59,787 bases of DNA, taken from contig JAADHK010000081.1 in assembly GCA_013151835.1 (NCBI GenBank), positions 1-59,787 of the forward strand, read 5' to 3'. A program made the translations under genes and the position numbers. The notes beneath the pieces are model-generated. The model made no database searches, was not told the DNA's origin, and worked only from the letters and a program-made list of their open reading frames with translations. Origin of the DNA: Deltaproteobacteria bacterium (lineage in GTDB: Bacteria > Desulfobacterota > Desulfobacteria > Desulfobacterales > Desulfosalsimonadaceae). Shown here piece by piece: positions 8,081 to 16,646 of the stretch (positions are counted from its first letter, which is position 1; each line of letters starts with the position of its first letter).

Positions 8081-10693
8081 ATGAATAAATTCATAGGGTC
8101 GTATATCCGTTTTGTTATCCGCATGCCGAAAATCATGCTTTTTGTGCTTGCCGTTATTTCTCTAATTCTCTTTTCCGGCATGTTCCGCCTCAAATTCGAT
8201 CAATCAATCGAATCGTTTATGCCCCAGGGTGACCCTGAATATATGCTCTATCAAAAGGTCAAGGCCGAGTTCGGGGATAATGACCGTTTTATTATCATGG
8301 CAGTTTCGGGCAAACCCATTTGGAGCACAAAAACCCTTTTGAAAATGGACCGGTTGATTTCGGACCTGGAGGAGTTCAAGGAATTTGACGAACAAAAAGA
8401 ACTGCGCCGCATCCATCTCTTAAAACAGACTCTTTCATCAGATATCCCGACTTTTAGCTCGCTTTTGGCCGTATTTTCATATGATCCGGCGTATGACCGG
8501 TTTTTACGCCGGACCATTTCATTGTCCACCTTGCCTTCAGGGCTCATTCCACCGGAAGAGCGCAAGCGCATTCTTCGATCGGCAGGTATTTTTTTAAAGC
8601 TCAAGAAAAGGATATATATCGATAAAATCATATCCCCTCTGACCATGGAGGATATTTCCGGTAACAACGACACACTCGAAACTTATCCGTTAATTGATAA
8701 GGATGATGAAGGAAGGCGTATAATTCCCGTCACCCAGGCAGGGATTGCGAAATTTAAAAAACGCCTTTTGAAAAATCCCGCCTTTCGTCAGGGTATTTAC
8801 GCCGTTGATCCGCATACCGGCAGGATAACTGATTTTTGCGTGATAATTAAATTTACCTCCATTATCAACAGGAACCCCATGGTCAAGGAAGTGCGGAATA
8901 TAATAGCTTCTTATCCTGAGCTTCACATCATTGCTTCGGGTGTGCCCTATGGCAACTACGAATTTAATGAATACATGCAGAGGGATCTGTATGAAAACGT
9001 TCCCCTGGTCCTCCTGGTGATGACCATTATTTTTTTTCTCAACTTCAGGTCGTTGAGGGGTGTGATCCTTCCGCTGACAACCCTGGGGCTTTCAACCACA
9101 TGGACCATGGGCCTGATGGGTTTTTTAGGAATAAAGATCACGACCGTGGGCATAACCCTCCCTCCGTTGCTTATCGCAGTTGGAAGTTCCTATTCGATTC
9201 ATATCTTAAACCAGTATTATGCCGATTTCGATCTTATCCGGGCCAGGGGAGTCCGCCGGGGCCTGTTTGATGCCATGTCCCATATATCGACCACAGTCAT
9301 ACTGTCCGGGCTTACCACCTTTGCCGCATTCATGACCCTTATTACCAGCCGGGTTTCCGCCATAGAGGAGTGGGGGGTGTTTTCGGCGATTGGCGTATTG
9401 TTCTCGGTTCTCATAGCGATTACGCTCATTCCCGCAGCCTTGGAGCTTCTCCCCCTGACCTATCCGGCCGGACTGCTCCATGACGGAAAAAAGAAGAAGA
9501 AAAGAGTTGTGGACAGGGTGCTTGTTATTCTCGCAAAAGGCGCCGTAAAACATTATAAAAAAGTCTTTGCCGTCACCCTTATAGTTATAGCGATTTCCCT
9601 TGCAGGCGCCTTGCGCATGAAGGTCGACACCGAGTTTCTGCATTATTTTAAGCCCGATGATCCAATGCGTATAAATTCAAAAATTATCGGCGATAAATTC
9701 GGGGGAGGATGGGGCTTTGACATTGTTATTGATTCAAAACATTCCGGTGAAGTGAAGACGCCTGAATTTTTAAAGACCATTGAGAAAATCAGGAAATGGC
9801 TCACGGCTCCGGGAAACGAGGATCTGAATGTGGGACGGACGGACGCATTTTCAGATTTTATAAAGAGGATGAATATGGCCATGAACGGCGATGATCCGAA
9901 ATATTACAGGATTCCGGATTCGAAAGCCGATATTGTTGATTACCTGGAGATATTTTCTGGAGAGGACGATAATTCCGACGGCCGTGTGGATGCATTTGAG
10001 CCCTTTGTTGATGCGGATTTCAGCAAGATTAATATGCTGGTTCGTCTTACTAAGAAAACGAAAAAAAGAGTGGGAACAAGCGAGATAAGGCGTATAATAA
10101 AAAAGATCGACCGCCATCTGGACAGGGTCCTGCCCCGGGGCTATACACACGAAATCACAGGCTATCCCGTGGCCGAGGTAAAACTCGCTTATTACGTGGT
10201 CTCGGGCCAGATGTGGGGGCTTGCACTTTCCCTCGGCTTTGTCTGTCTGGTTATAATGCTCCTGTTCCGGCGGTTTGCGGCAGGCCCTTTGGCCCTTATC
10301 GACATGGTCGTGACCATTATTATAAATTTCGGTGTGATGGGCTGGTTCGGGATAAGTCTGGATGCGGTAACCTCTATTATAGCCGCCATAACGGTCGGTA
10401 TCGGAGTGGACGACACCATACATTTTCTAAACAGCTACAGGTCCATAAAGACCCCGGAAATGAGCGTGTCCGATGCCATTGAAAAGACCATGTATGTTTC
10501 GGGCAAGGCTATACTCTTTACTTCCCTTGCCCTGGTATTCGGGTTTGTCGTTCTGGTTACATCCAATTTTCTGCCGGTTGTCCTTTTTGCCCTGCTTATC
10601 GCCCTTACCATGGTGAACACTACGATTGGATCGATACTACTGGTGCCGTCGGCCATACGTCTTACAGGTATTGATCTGGACAGGCGGAAGTAA
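8081..10693 (+). CDS. RND superfamily exporter (HAE3/MMPL type), paralogue
   Basis: 870 residues, collinear with the divergent exporter at 5110-7779: the N-terminal helix, TVGITLPPLLIAVGSSYSIH in the first TM bundle and AAITVGIGVDDTIHFLN in the second are all present. The EF-hand-like loop is also conserved (DDNSDGRVDAFE, coded at 9965-10000), as is the flanking FEPFVDADF. An AGGAAA lies about nine bases before the ATG. Unlike its paralogue it is monocistronic; no barrel, LolA-like or lipoprotein gene follows, only a tRNA on the other strand. The two exporters may form a pair or handle related substrates under the operator at 7837. The substrate cannot be read from sequence. Confidence 0.88.
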   Translation: MNKFIGSYIRFVIRMPKIMLFVLAVISLILFSGMFRLKFDQSIESFMPQGDPEYMLYQKVKAEFGDNDRFIIMAVSGKPIWSTKTLLKMDRLISDLEEFKEFDEQKELRRIHLLKQTLSSDIPTFSSLLAVFSYDPAYDRFLRRTISLSTLPSGLIPPEERKRILRSAGIFLKLKKRIYIDKIISPLTMEDISGNNDTLETYPLIDKDDEGRRIIPVTQAGIAKFKKRLLKNPAFRQGIYAVDPHTGRITDFCVIIKFTSIINRNPMVKEVRNIIASYPELHIIASGVPYGNYEFNEYMQRDLYENVPLVLLVMTIIFFLNFRSLRGVILPLTTLGLSTTWTMGLMGFLGIKITTVGITLPPLLIAVGSSYSIHILNQYYADFDLIRARGVRRGLFDAMSHISTTVILSGLTTFAAFMTLITSRVSAIEEWGVFSAIGVLFSVLIAITLIPAALELLPLTYPAGLLHDGKKKKKRVVDRVLVILAKGAVKHYKKVFAVTLIVIAISLAGALRMKVDTEFLHYFKPDDPMRINSKIIGDKFGGGWGFDIVIDSKHSGEVKTPEFLKTIEKIRKWLTAPGNEDLNVGRTDAFSDFIKRMNMAMNGDDPKYYRIPDSKADIVDYLEIFSGEDDNSDGRVDAFEPFVDADFSKINMLVRLTKKTKKRVGTSEIRRIIKKIDRHLDRVLPRGYTHEITGYPVAEVKLAYYVVSGQMWGLALSLGFVCLVIMLLFRRFAAGPLALIDMVVTIIINFGVMGWFGISLDAVTSIIAAITVGIGVDDTIHFLNSYRSIKTPEMSVSDAIEKTMYVSGKAILFTSLALVFGFVVLVTSNFLPVVLFALLIALTMVNTTIGSILLVPSAIRLTGIDLDRRK

Positions 10694-10715
10694 TTATTCC
10701 AAAAATGGTAGGGGT

Positions 10716-10791
10716 TGGCGCGCCCGGCAGGATTCGAACCTGCGACTTCCAGCTCCGGAGGCTGGCGCTCTATCCACTGAGCTACGGGCGC
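10716..10791 (-). tRNA. tRNA-Arg (anticodon CCG)
   Basis: Complete cloverleaf on the minus strand: acceptor GCGCCCG/CGGGCGC, D arm GCTC-AGTGGATA-GAGC, anticodon stem CCAGC/GCTGG with loop CTCCGGA (anticodon CCG, reading CGG), T arm GCAGG-TTCGAAT-CCTGC, discriminator G and an encoded CCA. Length is 76 bases including CCA. Confidence 0.95.
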
Positions 10792-11038
10792 GCGGCGCGC
10801 GCGGCAAATGTTATTTAGTCGATGGCATGGGTTTAGTCAAGGAAGAAAAGTGATGGGAAAAACCCGAGCCCGACAAATTTTGCTGGACAAAAAATTTATA
10901 GGGTTTTAGGATACAAATCCTTTATTGGTGTCCGTGCAAAAAGTCTGAATTTATTCGGGCAGGTTTGCACCTGCTCCTTATGTCGATCTTATCATTCAGG
11001 CGCTGTTTATAAATGTTTTTGTATGGGAGGCCATGCCA

Positions 11039-11926
11039 ATGCCCGGCAGCCAAATGAAGGGCATGCACGCTGTTTTTATAACAGGAACCTCAACGGGAAT
11101 AGGCAAAGCCTGCGCGCTTTATCTTGACGGCATGGGTTTTAATGTTTTTGCCGGCGTGCGCAGGGAGGCTGACGGCGATGCCTTGAGGATAAACGCTTCA
11201 AGCAGATTGACACCGGTTATTATAGATATTACCGATTCAAAAGCCATTAATTCAGCATTCGAATTTGTATCAAAAGAGGTGGGCAATGCCGGCCTGGCCG
11301 GGCTGGTTAACAATGCGGGCATTAACGCGGGCGGCCTTCTGGAGTTTCTTACCATAATGGAAATCCGTCATCTTCTCGAGGTCAACCTCATCGGGCACAT
11401 CGCCGTCACCCAGGTCTTTTTGCCCCTTATCAGGAAGGGCGCCGGCCGTATCGTAAACATGGGTTCAATTGCGGGTATCATGCCTCAACCCTACCTGGCC
11501 CCGTATTCTGCGTCAAAAGCTGCCCTTGAAGCCATCACCGATTCTCTCAGGCTGGAGCTTAAGCCCTGGAAGATTCCGGTTTCAATAATAGAACCCGGAA
11601 TTGTATATACCCCCATGTGGGACAAGGCCGAGGCAGAAGCGGCAATCAAGGCGGAAAAATTCCCCAGGGAGGCATTTGACCTCTATGGAGAAACTATCAA
11701 CGGGGTCGTTAATATCCTAAAAAATAAAAAAAGGATAAAAATGATTGCGGTTTCCGTTGATGTGGTTGCAAGGACGGTTGCACGGGCACTGACCGCAAAA
11801 AGACCGAAAACGCGATACATCGTAGGCATGGATGCCAGGCTCGCCGCTTTTTTGACCTGGATGCTGCCTCACCGGGTTCTGGACTGGCTGGCCATGATGT
11901 TCTGGCGACAGCTGGGATTAAAGTAA
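11039..11926 (+). CDS. Short-chain dehydrogenase/reductase
   Basis: About 295 residues with classical SDR features: the nucleotide-binding TGTSTGIGKA near the N-terminus, the NNAGIN segment, the active-site Ser in NMGSIAGIM and the catalytic YSASK. The C-terminal part after PGIVYTPMW is long and ends in hydrophobic stretches (AAFLTWMLPHRVLDWLAMMF), resembling retinol- or steroid-type SDRs with membrane-associated tails. GGGAGG lies eight bases before the ATG at 11039; another ATG at 11033 is only two bases from it, so the later start is preferred. The substrate is unknown. A small membrane-protein gene follows after 21 bases and may be co-transcribed. Confidence 0.85.
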   Translation: MPGSQMKGMHAVFITGTSTGIGKACALYLDGMGFNVFAGVRREADGDALRINASSRLTPVIIDITDSKAINSAFEFVSKEVGNAGLAGLVNNAGINAGGLLEFLTIMEIRHLLEVNLIGHIAVTQVFLPLIRKGAGRIVNMGSIAGIMPQPYLAPYSASKAALEAITDSLRLELKPWKIPVSIIEPGIVYTPMWDKAEAEAAIKAEKFPREAFDLYGETINGVVNILKNKKRIKMIAVSVDVVARTVARALTAKRPKTRYIVGMDARLAAFLTWMLPHRVLDWLAMMFWRQLGLK

Positions 11927-11947
11927 ATAAATTGAAAAGGAAAACGG

Positions 11948-12154
11948 ATGAAACATTTAAGGGACATCACAACATGCATTCTTACGGCAGCCATTTTTTA
12001 TCTGGTGTTTCCAATGACTGTTTATGCGTCGGAAGGGCAGGGGGGGCATAGCCTGACCATCCCTCAACTCTTAATTCTGGTCCTTGTCATGGGATGGTAT
12101 TTGTACAACCACTTCAAGGACAAAATCAAAGCCATGTTTGCAAAAAAGAAATGA
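11948..12154 (+). CDS. Small membrane protein, unrecognised
   Basis: 68 residues. The N-terminal stretch TTCILTAAIFYLVFPMTVYA looks like a signal peptide or first helix. A short GGHS-containing linker follows, then a clear transmembrane segment (LTIPQLLILVLVMGWYLY), then a basic tail ending in AKKK. The ATG follows AAAGGAAAACGG, a usable ribosome-binding site. It sits 21 bases after the SDR gene on the same strand. No family was recognised; the topology suggests a single-pass or hairpin inner-membrane protein with a cytoplasmic basic tail. Confidence 0.6.
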   Translation: MKHLRDITTCILTAAIFYLVFPMTVYASEGQGGHSLTIPQLLILVLVMGWYLYNHFKDKIKAMFAKKK

Positions 12155-12160
12155 CCCCTG

Positions 12161-12673
12161 TCAGGGTGTCGCCTCACGATAAAGACTTCTCACAAATATG
12201 ATGTATTTGCGCATGTAGTAAACCATCACAATTGCCGTAAAAAGCAGCACGGTCCAGGCATATTGCCACCCTATGATATATACCATGACCGTCGGATAAA
12301 CCGCTGCCGCCAGAAGATTCGTCTCCAGATGGGGTATATCCAGAATCCCGGCTTTCCGTGAAATAAGGTAGATTATGGGGGTCCAGAAGGCTATCCCCGT
12401 GAGGGTTACGATCAAAAGCGGCCATGCCTTTGACACGTAAACAACAACGAATATCGTCGTAAACCCGAAGAGAAAATCCGCCAGTGCATCAAAGTTCGCC
12501 CCATACGTCACTTTCTTTTTGCTTCTTCTGGCAAAATAACCATCCAGGGTGTCTGTTATGGCGCCGGCGGCAAAAAGATAGTAGGCGATTACCTTTTCAT
12601 CACGCAGCAAGAGCCAGATAATAATAGGCGTAAAAATAATCCTCAAAGACGTCATAATATCCGCTATTCTCAT
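12161..12673 (-). CDS. CDP-alcohol phosphatidyltransferase family enzyme
   Basis: 170 residues, an integral membrane enzyme. The defining CDP-alcohol phosphotransferase motif D-x2-DG-x2-AR-x8-G-x3-D-x3-D is complete: DTLDGYFARR, then G, then ANFDALAD. At least four hydrophobic helices surround it. These enzymes displace CMP from a CDP-activated lipid or alcohol to make a phospholipid. GAGGTG nine bases before the ATG at 12673 supports this start over an upstream TTG. Gene order with the soluble cytidylyltransferase at 12778-13209 suggests that one makes a CDP-alcohol and the other uses it. The headgroup (glycerol, inositol or other) cannot be fixed. Confidence 0.85.
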   Translation of the reverse strand: MRIADIMTSLRIIFTPIIIWLLLRDEKVIAYYLFAAGAITDTLDGYFARRSKKKVTYGANFDALADFLFGFTTIFVVVYVSKAWPLLIVTLTGIAFWTPIIYLISRKAGILDIPHLETNLLAAAVYPTVMVYIIGWQYAWTVLLFTAIVMVYYMRKYIIFVRSLYREATP

Positions 12674-12777
12674 TGTCGGCGCACCTCTTGAGTTTACATG
12701 ATTATTTGTCAATGTTGGCTCTTACGGGCCGGGCATATGGCCCATCGACGATTTGCGGTTGTTGATACCGCTGTTTT

Positions 12778-13209
12778 TTAATTTTTTTCCCGGACAGTTT
12801 TGTGCAATATTTCATTTTTGATATTTGAAGAAGACTGGCCCGGAAAATAAGGAATTACAATGACTCTTCCGTTGATGTCTTCCATAACTTTTTTTGCCTT
12901 TTCGATATCCTTCTCGTCATGGCTTGAGCTTTCCATGAGTATGTCGGGCTTTATACTCATGACATTCGGCAAGGGGGAATAGGTTTCCTGGGCAACCACC
13001 ACATCTACATACTTTATTGCGGCGGCAATCTCCATTCTTTCTTCAAAGGAGATCAGCGGCCTGGGTTTTTTCTCCATAACTGCGGCATCGGTTAGAATCC
13101 CGGCAATCAATTTGCCGTTTTTTCCGGCGATCTCTTTTGCATTTTTCATCATCAAAAGATGGCCTATATGAAGGATGTCCAATACGTAATAGGAATAAAC
13201 GATTTTCAT
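12778..13209 (-). CDS. Cytidylyltransferase-like nucleotidyltransferase
   Basis: 143 residues with the HxGH signature of the nucleotidyltransferase superfamily (LDILHIGHLLMMKNA near residue 12) and the downstream substrate and nucleotide segments KKPRPLISFEERMEIAAAIK and FPGQSSSNIKNEI, the latter equivalent to the SSTxIK motif. The length suits a single-domain CTP:phospho-alcohol cytidylyltransferase. It closely recalls the cytidylyltransferase domains linked to phospholipid or phosphonate head-group activation. It lies 105 bases upstream of the CDP-alcohol phosphatidyltransferase on the same strand, a natural two-step pathway. An adenylyltransferase role is possible from sequence alone. Confidence 0.8.
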   Translation of the reverse strand: MKIVYSYYVLDILHIGHLLMMKNAKEIAGKNGKLIAGILTDAAVMEKKPRPLISFEERMEIAAAIKYVDVVVAQETYSPLPNVMSIKPDILMESSSHDEKDIEKAKKVMEDINGRVIVIPYFPGQSSSNIKNEILHKTVREKN

Positions 13210-13244
13210 TTTTTATTTTTTCCTTAGATTTCCGATATTGTTTT

Positions 13245-13664
13245 TTAAAAGCTTATGGCCATGGCAACGCTCATTACCAGGATGCAGGTGGCAATGATCC
13301 ATCCGGGCGGAGAACGCAGGCCCCCGATGGAAAAAGAAACAACGGCAATCGGAATAAAGGCCACAAGCGACATCACAAGGATGATCCACCAGGAATATGC
13401 GTCCCCTCTGCTGAACTGAAATCTTATCATCATGACAAAACCGATGCCCATGGCAATTGCCAGCGCGCCCACCACCTTCAGAGATGCAACACTTAAGGCC
13501 GCCATTTTAGGGTCCTGTTTTTTTAAATCCTCAAACTTCCTGCCGATAAATCTTTCATGATAGGGCATGATACGCGGACTGATCAGGTATACCAGGCCGA
13601 ACAGGATAATGCATGCGGCAAACACATAGAGCATGACGACTGCCATCTGTAATCTTAACTCCAT
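13245..13664 (-). CDS. Integral membrane protein, unrecognised
   Basis: 139 residues with four hydrophobic helices: VVMLYVFAACIILFGLVYLI; VASLKVVGALAIAMGIGFVM; WWIILVMSLVAFIPIAVVSF; and WIIATCILVMSVAMAISF. A charged cytoplasmic-type loop (PYHERFIGRKFEDLKKQDPK) separates the first two. It lies just upstream of the cytidylyltransferase gene on the same strand with a 35-base gap, so the three minus-strand genes probably form one transcript. No family was recognised, and no catalytic motif is visible. Confidence 0.7.
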   Translation of the reverse strand: MELRLQMAVVMLYVFAACIILFGLVYLISPRIMPYHERFIGRKFEDLKKQDPKMAALSVASLKVVGALAIAMGIGFVMMIRFQFSRGDAYSWWIILVMSLVAFIPIAVVSFSIGGLRSPPGWIIATCILVMSVAMAISF

Positions 13665-13866
13665 GATTTATCCCTTGCTTTTGAGGCGATTTGTTTAGAA
13701 GGTTTTTCCTGTCGGTTGAGTTTTTTCTTCTGGATTTATACGCAATGGCCTCAGGTGTCAATAGGAGTATTCAGCGGTTGACTTGCCGGTATTCTTCATT
13801 TAACGTGTGCCTGAATTTATTAAGTCTCCCGTTTTTCACGAGTCGGTTTACAAAAGGTGATTTTGT

Positions 13867-14724
13867 ATGGACACAACCCGGTTCATTATTCCCTGCATTA
13901 GGGCGGCGCTTGATGCCGGCATTGCCGCCCGTAAAATCTATGATCAGGATTTTACGGTCGAAAAAAAAGCTGACGACTCCCCTATTACCCTTGCGGATCG
14001 CCGTTCCCACGCCATAATCAAAGCAAGCCTTAAAAACTTTCAAATTCCCGTGTTAAGCGAAGAGGGCAGGGCCATCGCCTATGATCAACGATCGGGATGG
14101 GAATATTTATGGATAGTCGATCCATTGGACGGGACCAAGGAATTTGTGAAAAAAAACGGTGAATTTACAATTAATATCGCCCTTGTTCAGCACGGGGCGC
14201 CGGTCATGGGAGTCATCTACGTGCCGATCACAAGGATGCTCTATTTTGCCGAGCAGACCATGGGCGCTTTCAGGTTCGATCTGCATGATAAAATGGATGG
14301 AGAAAATGAAAATGCAGGTTTTTTTGACTATGATCTTTCAAGCCTGCTTGATACGGCCGAGAAATTGCCCGTTAAACAAAACCCGGACAGGCCCTATACC
14401 GTTGTTGGAAGCCGCTCCCATTCCACCGACGAGCTTGTTTCTTTTGTGGAAGAAATAAAAAAAGAGCATGCGGACGCGAGATTTATTTCAGCCGGAAGCT
14501 CTCTTAAATTCTGCCTGGTTGCGGAAGGCGCTGCTGATATTTATCCGCGCCTGGGTCCGACCATGGAATGGGATACCGCTGCGGGCGATTTAATCGCTCG
14601 TGCTTCCGGGGCCGTTGTCTTTGCCTATGATTCACAAATCAGCTTTCGGCAAGGCGCTAAAAATCCACTTGTTTACAATAAGGAAAACCTCTTGAATCCA
14701 TGGTTCGTGGTTATGCGAAAATAA
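13867..14724 (+). CDS. cysQ: 3'(2'),5'-bisphosphate nucleotidase CysQ
   Basis: 285 residues of the inositol monophosphatase-like fold. Metal-binding motifs are present in order: LSEEGR (Glu-rich first site near residue 60), WIVDPLDGTKEF (DPLDGT near residue 80) and the distal TMEWDTAAGDLIARA. GEFTINIAL after DPLDGT is characteristic of CysQ rather than of inositol phosphatases. The enzyme removes the 3' phosphate from PAP left after PAPS use. AAGGTG precedes the ATG. The next gene makes PAPS, and its probable start lies 21 bases after this stop, so the two are one operon with a coherent PAPS/PAP role. Confidence 0.9.
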   Translation: MDTTRFIIPCIRAALDAGIAARKIYDQDFTVEKKADDSPITLADRRSHAIIKASLKNFQIPVLSEEGRAIAYDQRSGWEYLWIVDPLDGTKEFVKKNGEFTINIALVQHGAPVMGVIYVPITRMLYFAEQTMGAFRFDLHDKMDGENENAGFFDYDLSSLLDTAEKLPVKQNPDRPYTVVGSRSHSTDELVSFVEEIKKEHADARFISAGSSLKFCLVAEGAADIYPRLGPTMEWDTAAGDLIARASGAVVFAYDSQISFRQGAKNPLVYNKENLLNPWFVVMRK

Positions 14725-14744
14725 TAAAGAAACAAGGAGAGGAT

Positions 14745-16457
14745 GTGAGTCCTGACCATGCAACCGCACATGGCGGCCGGCTTATAAGCCTGATGGCCGA
14801 CGAGGACCGTGCGGCAATACTTAAAGATATTTCCGTCAAGCTTGCCGACGTTATTTTAAACGAACGACAACTTTGCGATCTTGAACTCCTTGCAACCGGC
14901 GGGTTTTCCCCGCTTACTGGCTTTATGAAAAGGATTGATTACGAATCCGTCCTGGACCGGATGCGGCTTTCCCAAGACATACTCTGGCCCATGCCCATAT
15001 GCCTGGATGTTTCATCCCGGTTTGCAAAATCTCTTGAAGCCGGCCAGTCCGTTGCTCTCAGGGACCCGGAGGGATTTCTCCTTGCCGTCATGCATGTTGA
15101 AGACATATGGAGAGCCGAGCGTAAAAAAGAGGCCCGGCAGGTATATGGAACAACCGATGCATTCCATCCCGGTGTTGATTTTCTGTTAAACCGGTTAAAC
15201 GATTATTACATCGGCGGTCCCATCGAGGTTATCAGCCTGCCCATACATTTTGATTTCAGGCAGGTCCGTCTTTATCCCATGGAGGTCCGGGGTATTTATA
15301 AAAAACTGGGATGGCAGCGGGTGGTAGGTTTCCAGACCCGCAACCCCATTCACCGGCCCCAGTTTGAAATGACCACCCGTGCCATGCAGCAGGCCCGGGC
15401 CAACCTGCTGATCCTCCCGGTGGTGGGAATGACGAAACCGGATGATTTCGACCATTATACGAGGGTTCGATGTTATCGCAAGGTTTGCCGCCACTACCCG
15501 CCTGATTCTTATGTCCTGTCCTTACTGCCGCTGGCCATGCGCCTTTCCGGCCCCAGGGGCGCGCTCCTGGACGCGATTATTGCAAAAAATTACGGGTGCA
15601 CCCATTTTATCGTGGGCCATGATCATGCGAGCCCGGGGCCTGACAAAAACGGAAGCCCCTATTACGATTTTGATTCCGCCAAAAAAATTGCCTGCGCGCA
15701 TTGCGGTGAAATAGGCCTTGAAATCATTGATTTTGACGAAATGGTTTATCTGCCGTTTGAAGATGAATACCGGGTCGCAGGAGATGTGCCCGAAAACACG
15801 AGAACCATCTCGCTTACGGGCACCGATATTCGTAAACGTGTGCGTGAAGGCAGGGCTATTCCCGGCTGGGCCACCTTTCCCGAGGTCATAGAGGAACTTT
15901 CAAAGGCTTATCCGCCGCCCGGCCGGCAGGGGTTTACCATTTTTTTAACCGGGCTTTCAGGCGCTGGAAAATCGACCATTGCGCGGGTGCTTTATTCCAA
16001 GTTCCTGGAACTGGGGGACAGGCCGGTTACCCTTCTGGACGGTGACATCGTAAGACAAAATCTTTCATCCGAACTTAGTTTTTCAAAGGAACATCGGGAT
16101 GTAAACGTAAGAAGAATCGGGTTTGTGGCGGGAGAGATTACGAAGAACCGCGGGATTGCAATCTGTGCTCCCATTGCCCCCTATGAGCGTACCCGCAGGC
16201 AAATACGTTGTGAAATCGGAGCGTATGGCGGCTTTATCGAGGTTCACGTGTCAACCCCGATCGATGAATGTGAAAAAAGGGACAGGAAAGGGATGTATGC
16301 CAAGGCCAGGGCCGGGCTTATCACGGGTTTTACGGGTATTGATGATCCGTACGAGGCGCCGGACAAGCCCGAGTTAAGAATAGACACCACTGCCATAACT
16401 CCCATTGAGGCCGTACAGGAGATTCTTCTTTTCCTTGGTGAAAAGGGATATATATGA
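14745..16457 (+). CDS. Bifunctional sulfate adenylyltransferase / adenylylsulfate kinase
   Basis: About 570 residues with ATP sulfurylase first and APS kinase second. Sulfurylase landmarks: AHGGRL near the N-terminus, GFSPLTGFM, QTRNPIHRPQ and GHDHASPGPD. Kinase landmarks: P-loop GLSGAGKST, DGDIVRQNL and the IDECEKRDRKGMYAKARAG lid region. The pair converts sulfate and ATP through APS to PAPS. The GTG start at 14745 is chosen because AAGGAG lies five bases before it; an ATG at 14700 would overlap cysQ and has no such site. In the nucleotide-binding HxxH motif the second His is Gln (HRPQ), and GRDHAGP reads GHDHASP, so the sulfurylase half is divergent. In a presumed sulfate reducer this enzyme would serve sulfation, not respiration (inference). 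Confidence 0.9.
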   Translation: MSPDHATAHGGRLISLMADEDRAAILKDISVKLADVILNERQLCDLELLATGGFSPLTGFMKRIDYESVLDRMRLSQDILWPMPICLDVSSRFAKSLEAGQSVALRDPEGFLLAVMHVEDIWRAERKKEARQVYGTTDAFHPGVDFLLNRLNDYYIGGPIEVISLPIHFDFRQVRLYPMEVRGIYKKLGWQRVVGFQTRNPIHRPQFEMTTRAMQQARANLLILPVVGMTKPDDFDHYTRVRCYRKVCRHYPPDSYVLSLLPLAMRLSGPRGALLDAIIAKNYGCTHFIVGHDHASPGPDKNGSPYYDFDSAKKIACAHCGEIGLEIIDFDEMVYLPFEDEYRVAGDVPENTRTISLTGTDIRKRVREGRAIPGWATFPEVIEELSKAYPPPGRQGFTIFLTGLSGAGKSTIARVLYSKFLELGDRPVTLLDGDIVRQNLSSELSFSKEHRDVNVRRIGFVAGEITKNRGIAICAPIAPYERTRRQIRCEIGAYGGFIEVHVSTPIDECEKRDRKGMYAKARAGLITGFTGIDDPYEAPDKPELRIDTTAITPIEAVQEILLFLGEKGYI

Positions 16458-16580
16458 CGACTTCATAAAAAATCCGTCTGCGGCGTTGTGCTTCACCGGG
16501 AAAGTTCTCAATGTACAAAAGTACACCTCCGCCTTTCCCGACTTGCACGCCTTGCATACGGAGCTTTTTATGAAGCCGTC
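16456..16580. repeat. Inverted-repeat element, divergent copy D, at the sat-cysC stop codon
   Basis: The terminal arms GACGACTTCATAAAAAATCC and its counterpart at 16558-16580 (reverse complement GACGGCTTCATAAAAAGCTCC) pair over about 22 bases. The centre contains TGTACAAAAGTACA. The left end starts inside the TGA stop of the preceding gene. Internal landmarks (GCGTTGT, CCTCCGC, ACGCCTTG) line up with the better conserved copies at 28673, 36566 and 55735. The transcript could fold into one long stem. Confidence 0.8.
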
Positions 16581-16646
16581 CGTGCCGCCGACTGTGCCAT
16601 TGATCTTGCGCAAAGGTCCCGCCTTCAAAAGGAGAAAATTAAAATC

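Noticed and set aside
10626-10853. Open frame across the tRNA-Arg region
   Set aside because: It overlaps the 3' end of the RND gene and the whole tRNA-Arg on the other strand, with no ribosome-binding site.
16488-16646. Upstream open extension of the TviB-like dehydrogenase frame
   Set aside because: It runs through the inverted-repeat element. The protein family begins at the ATG at 16647, which has its own GGAG, and the extension shows no family similarity.
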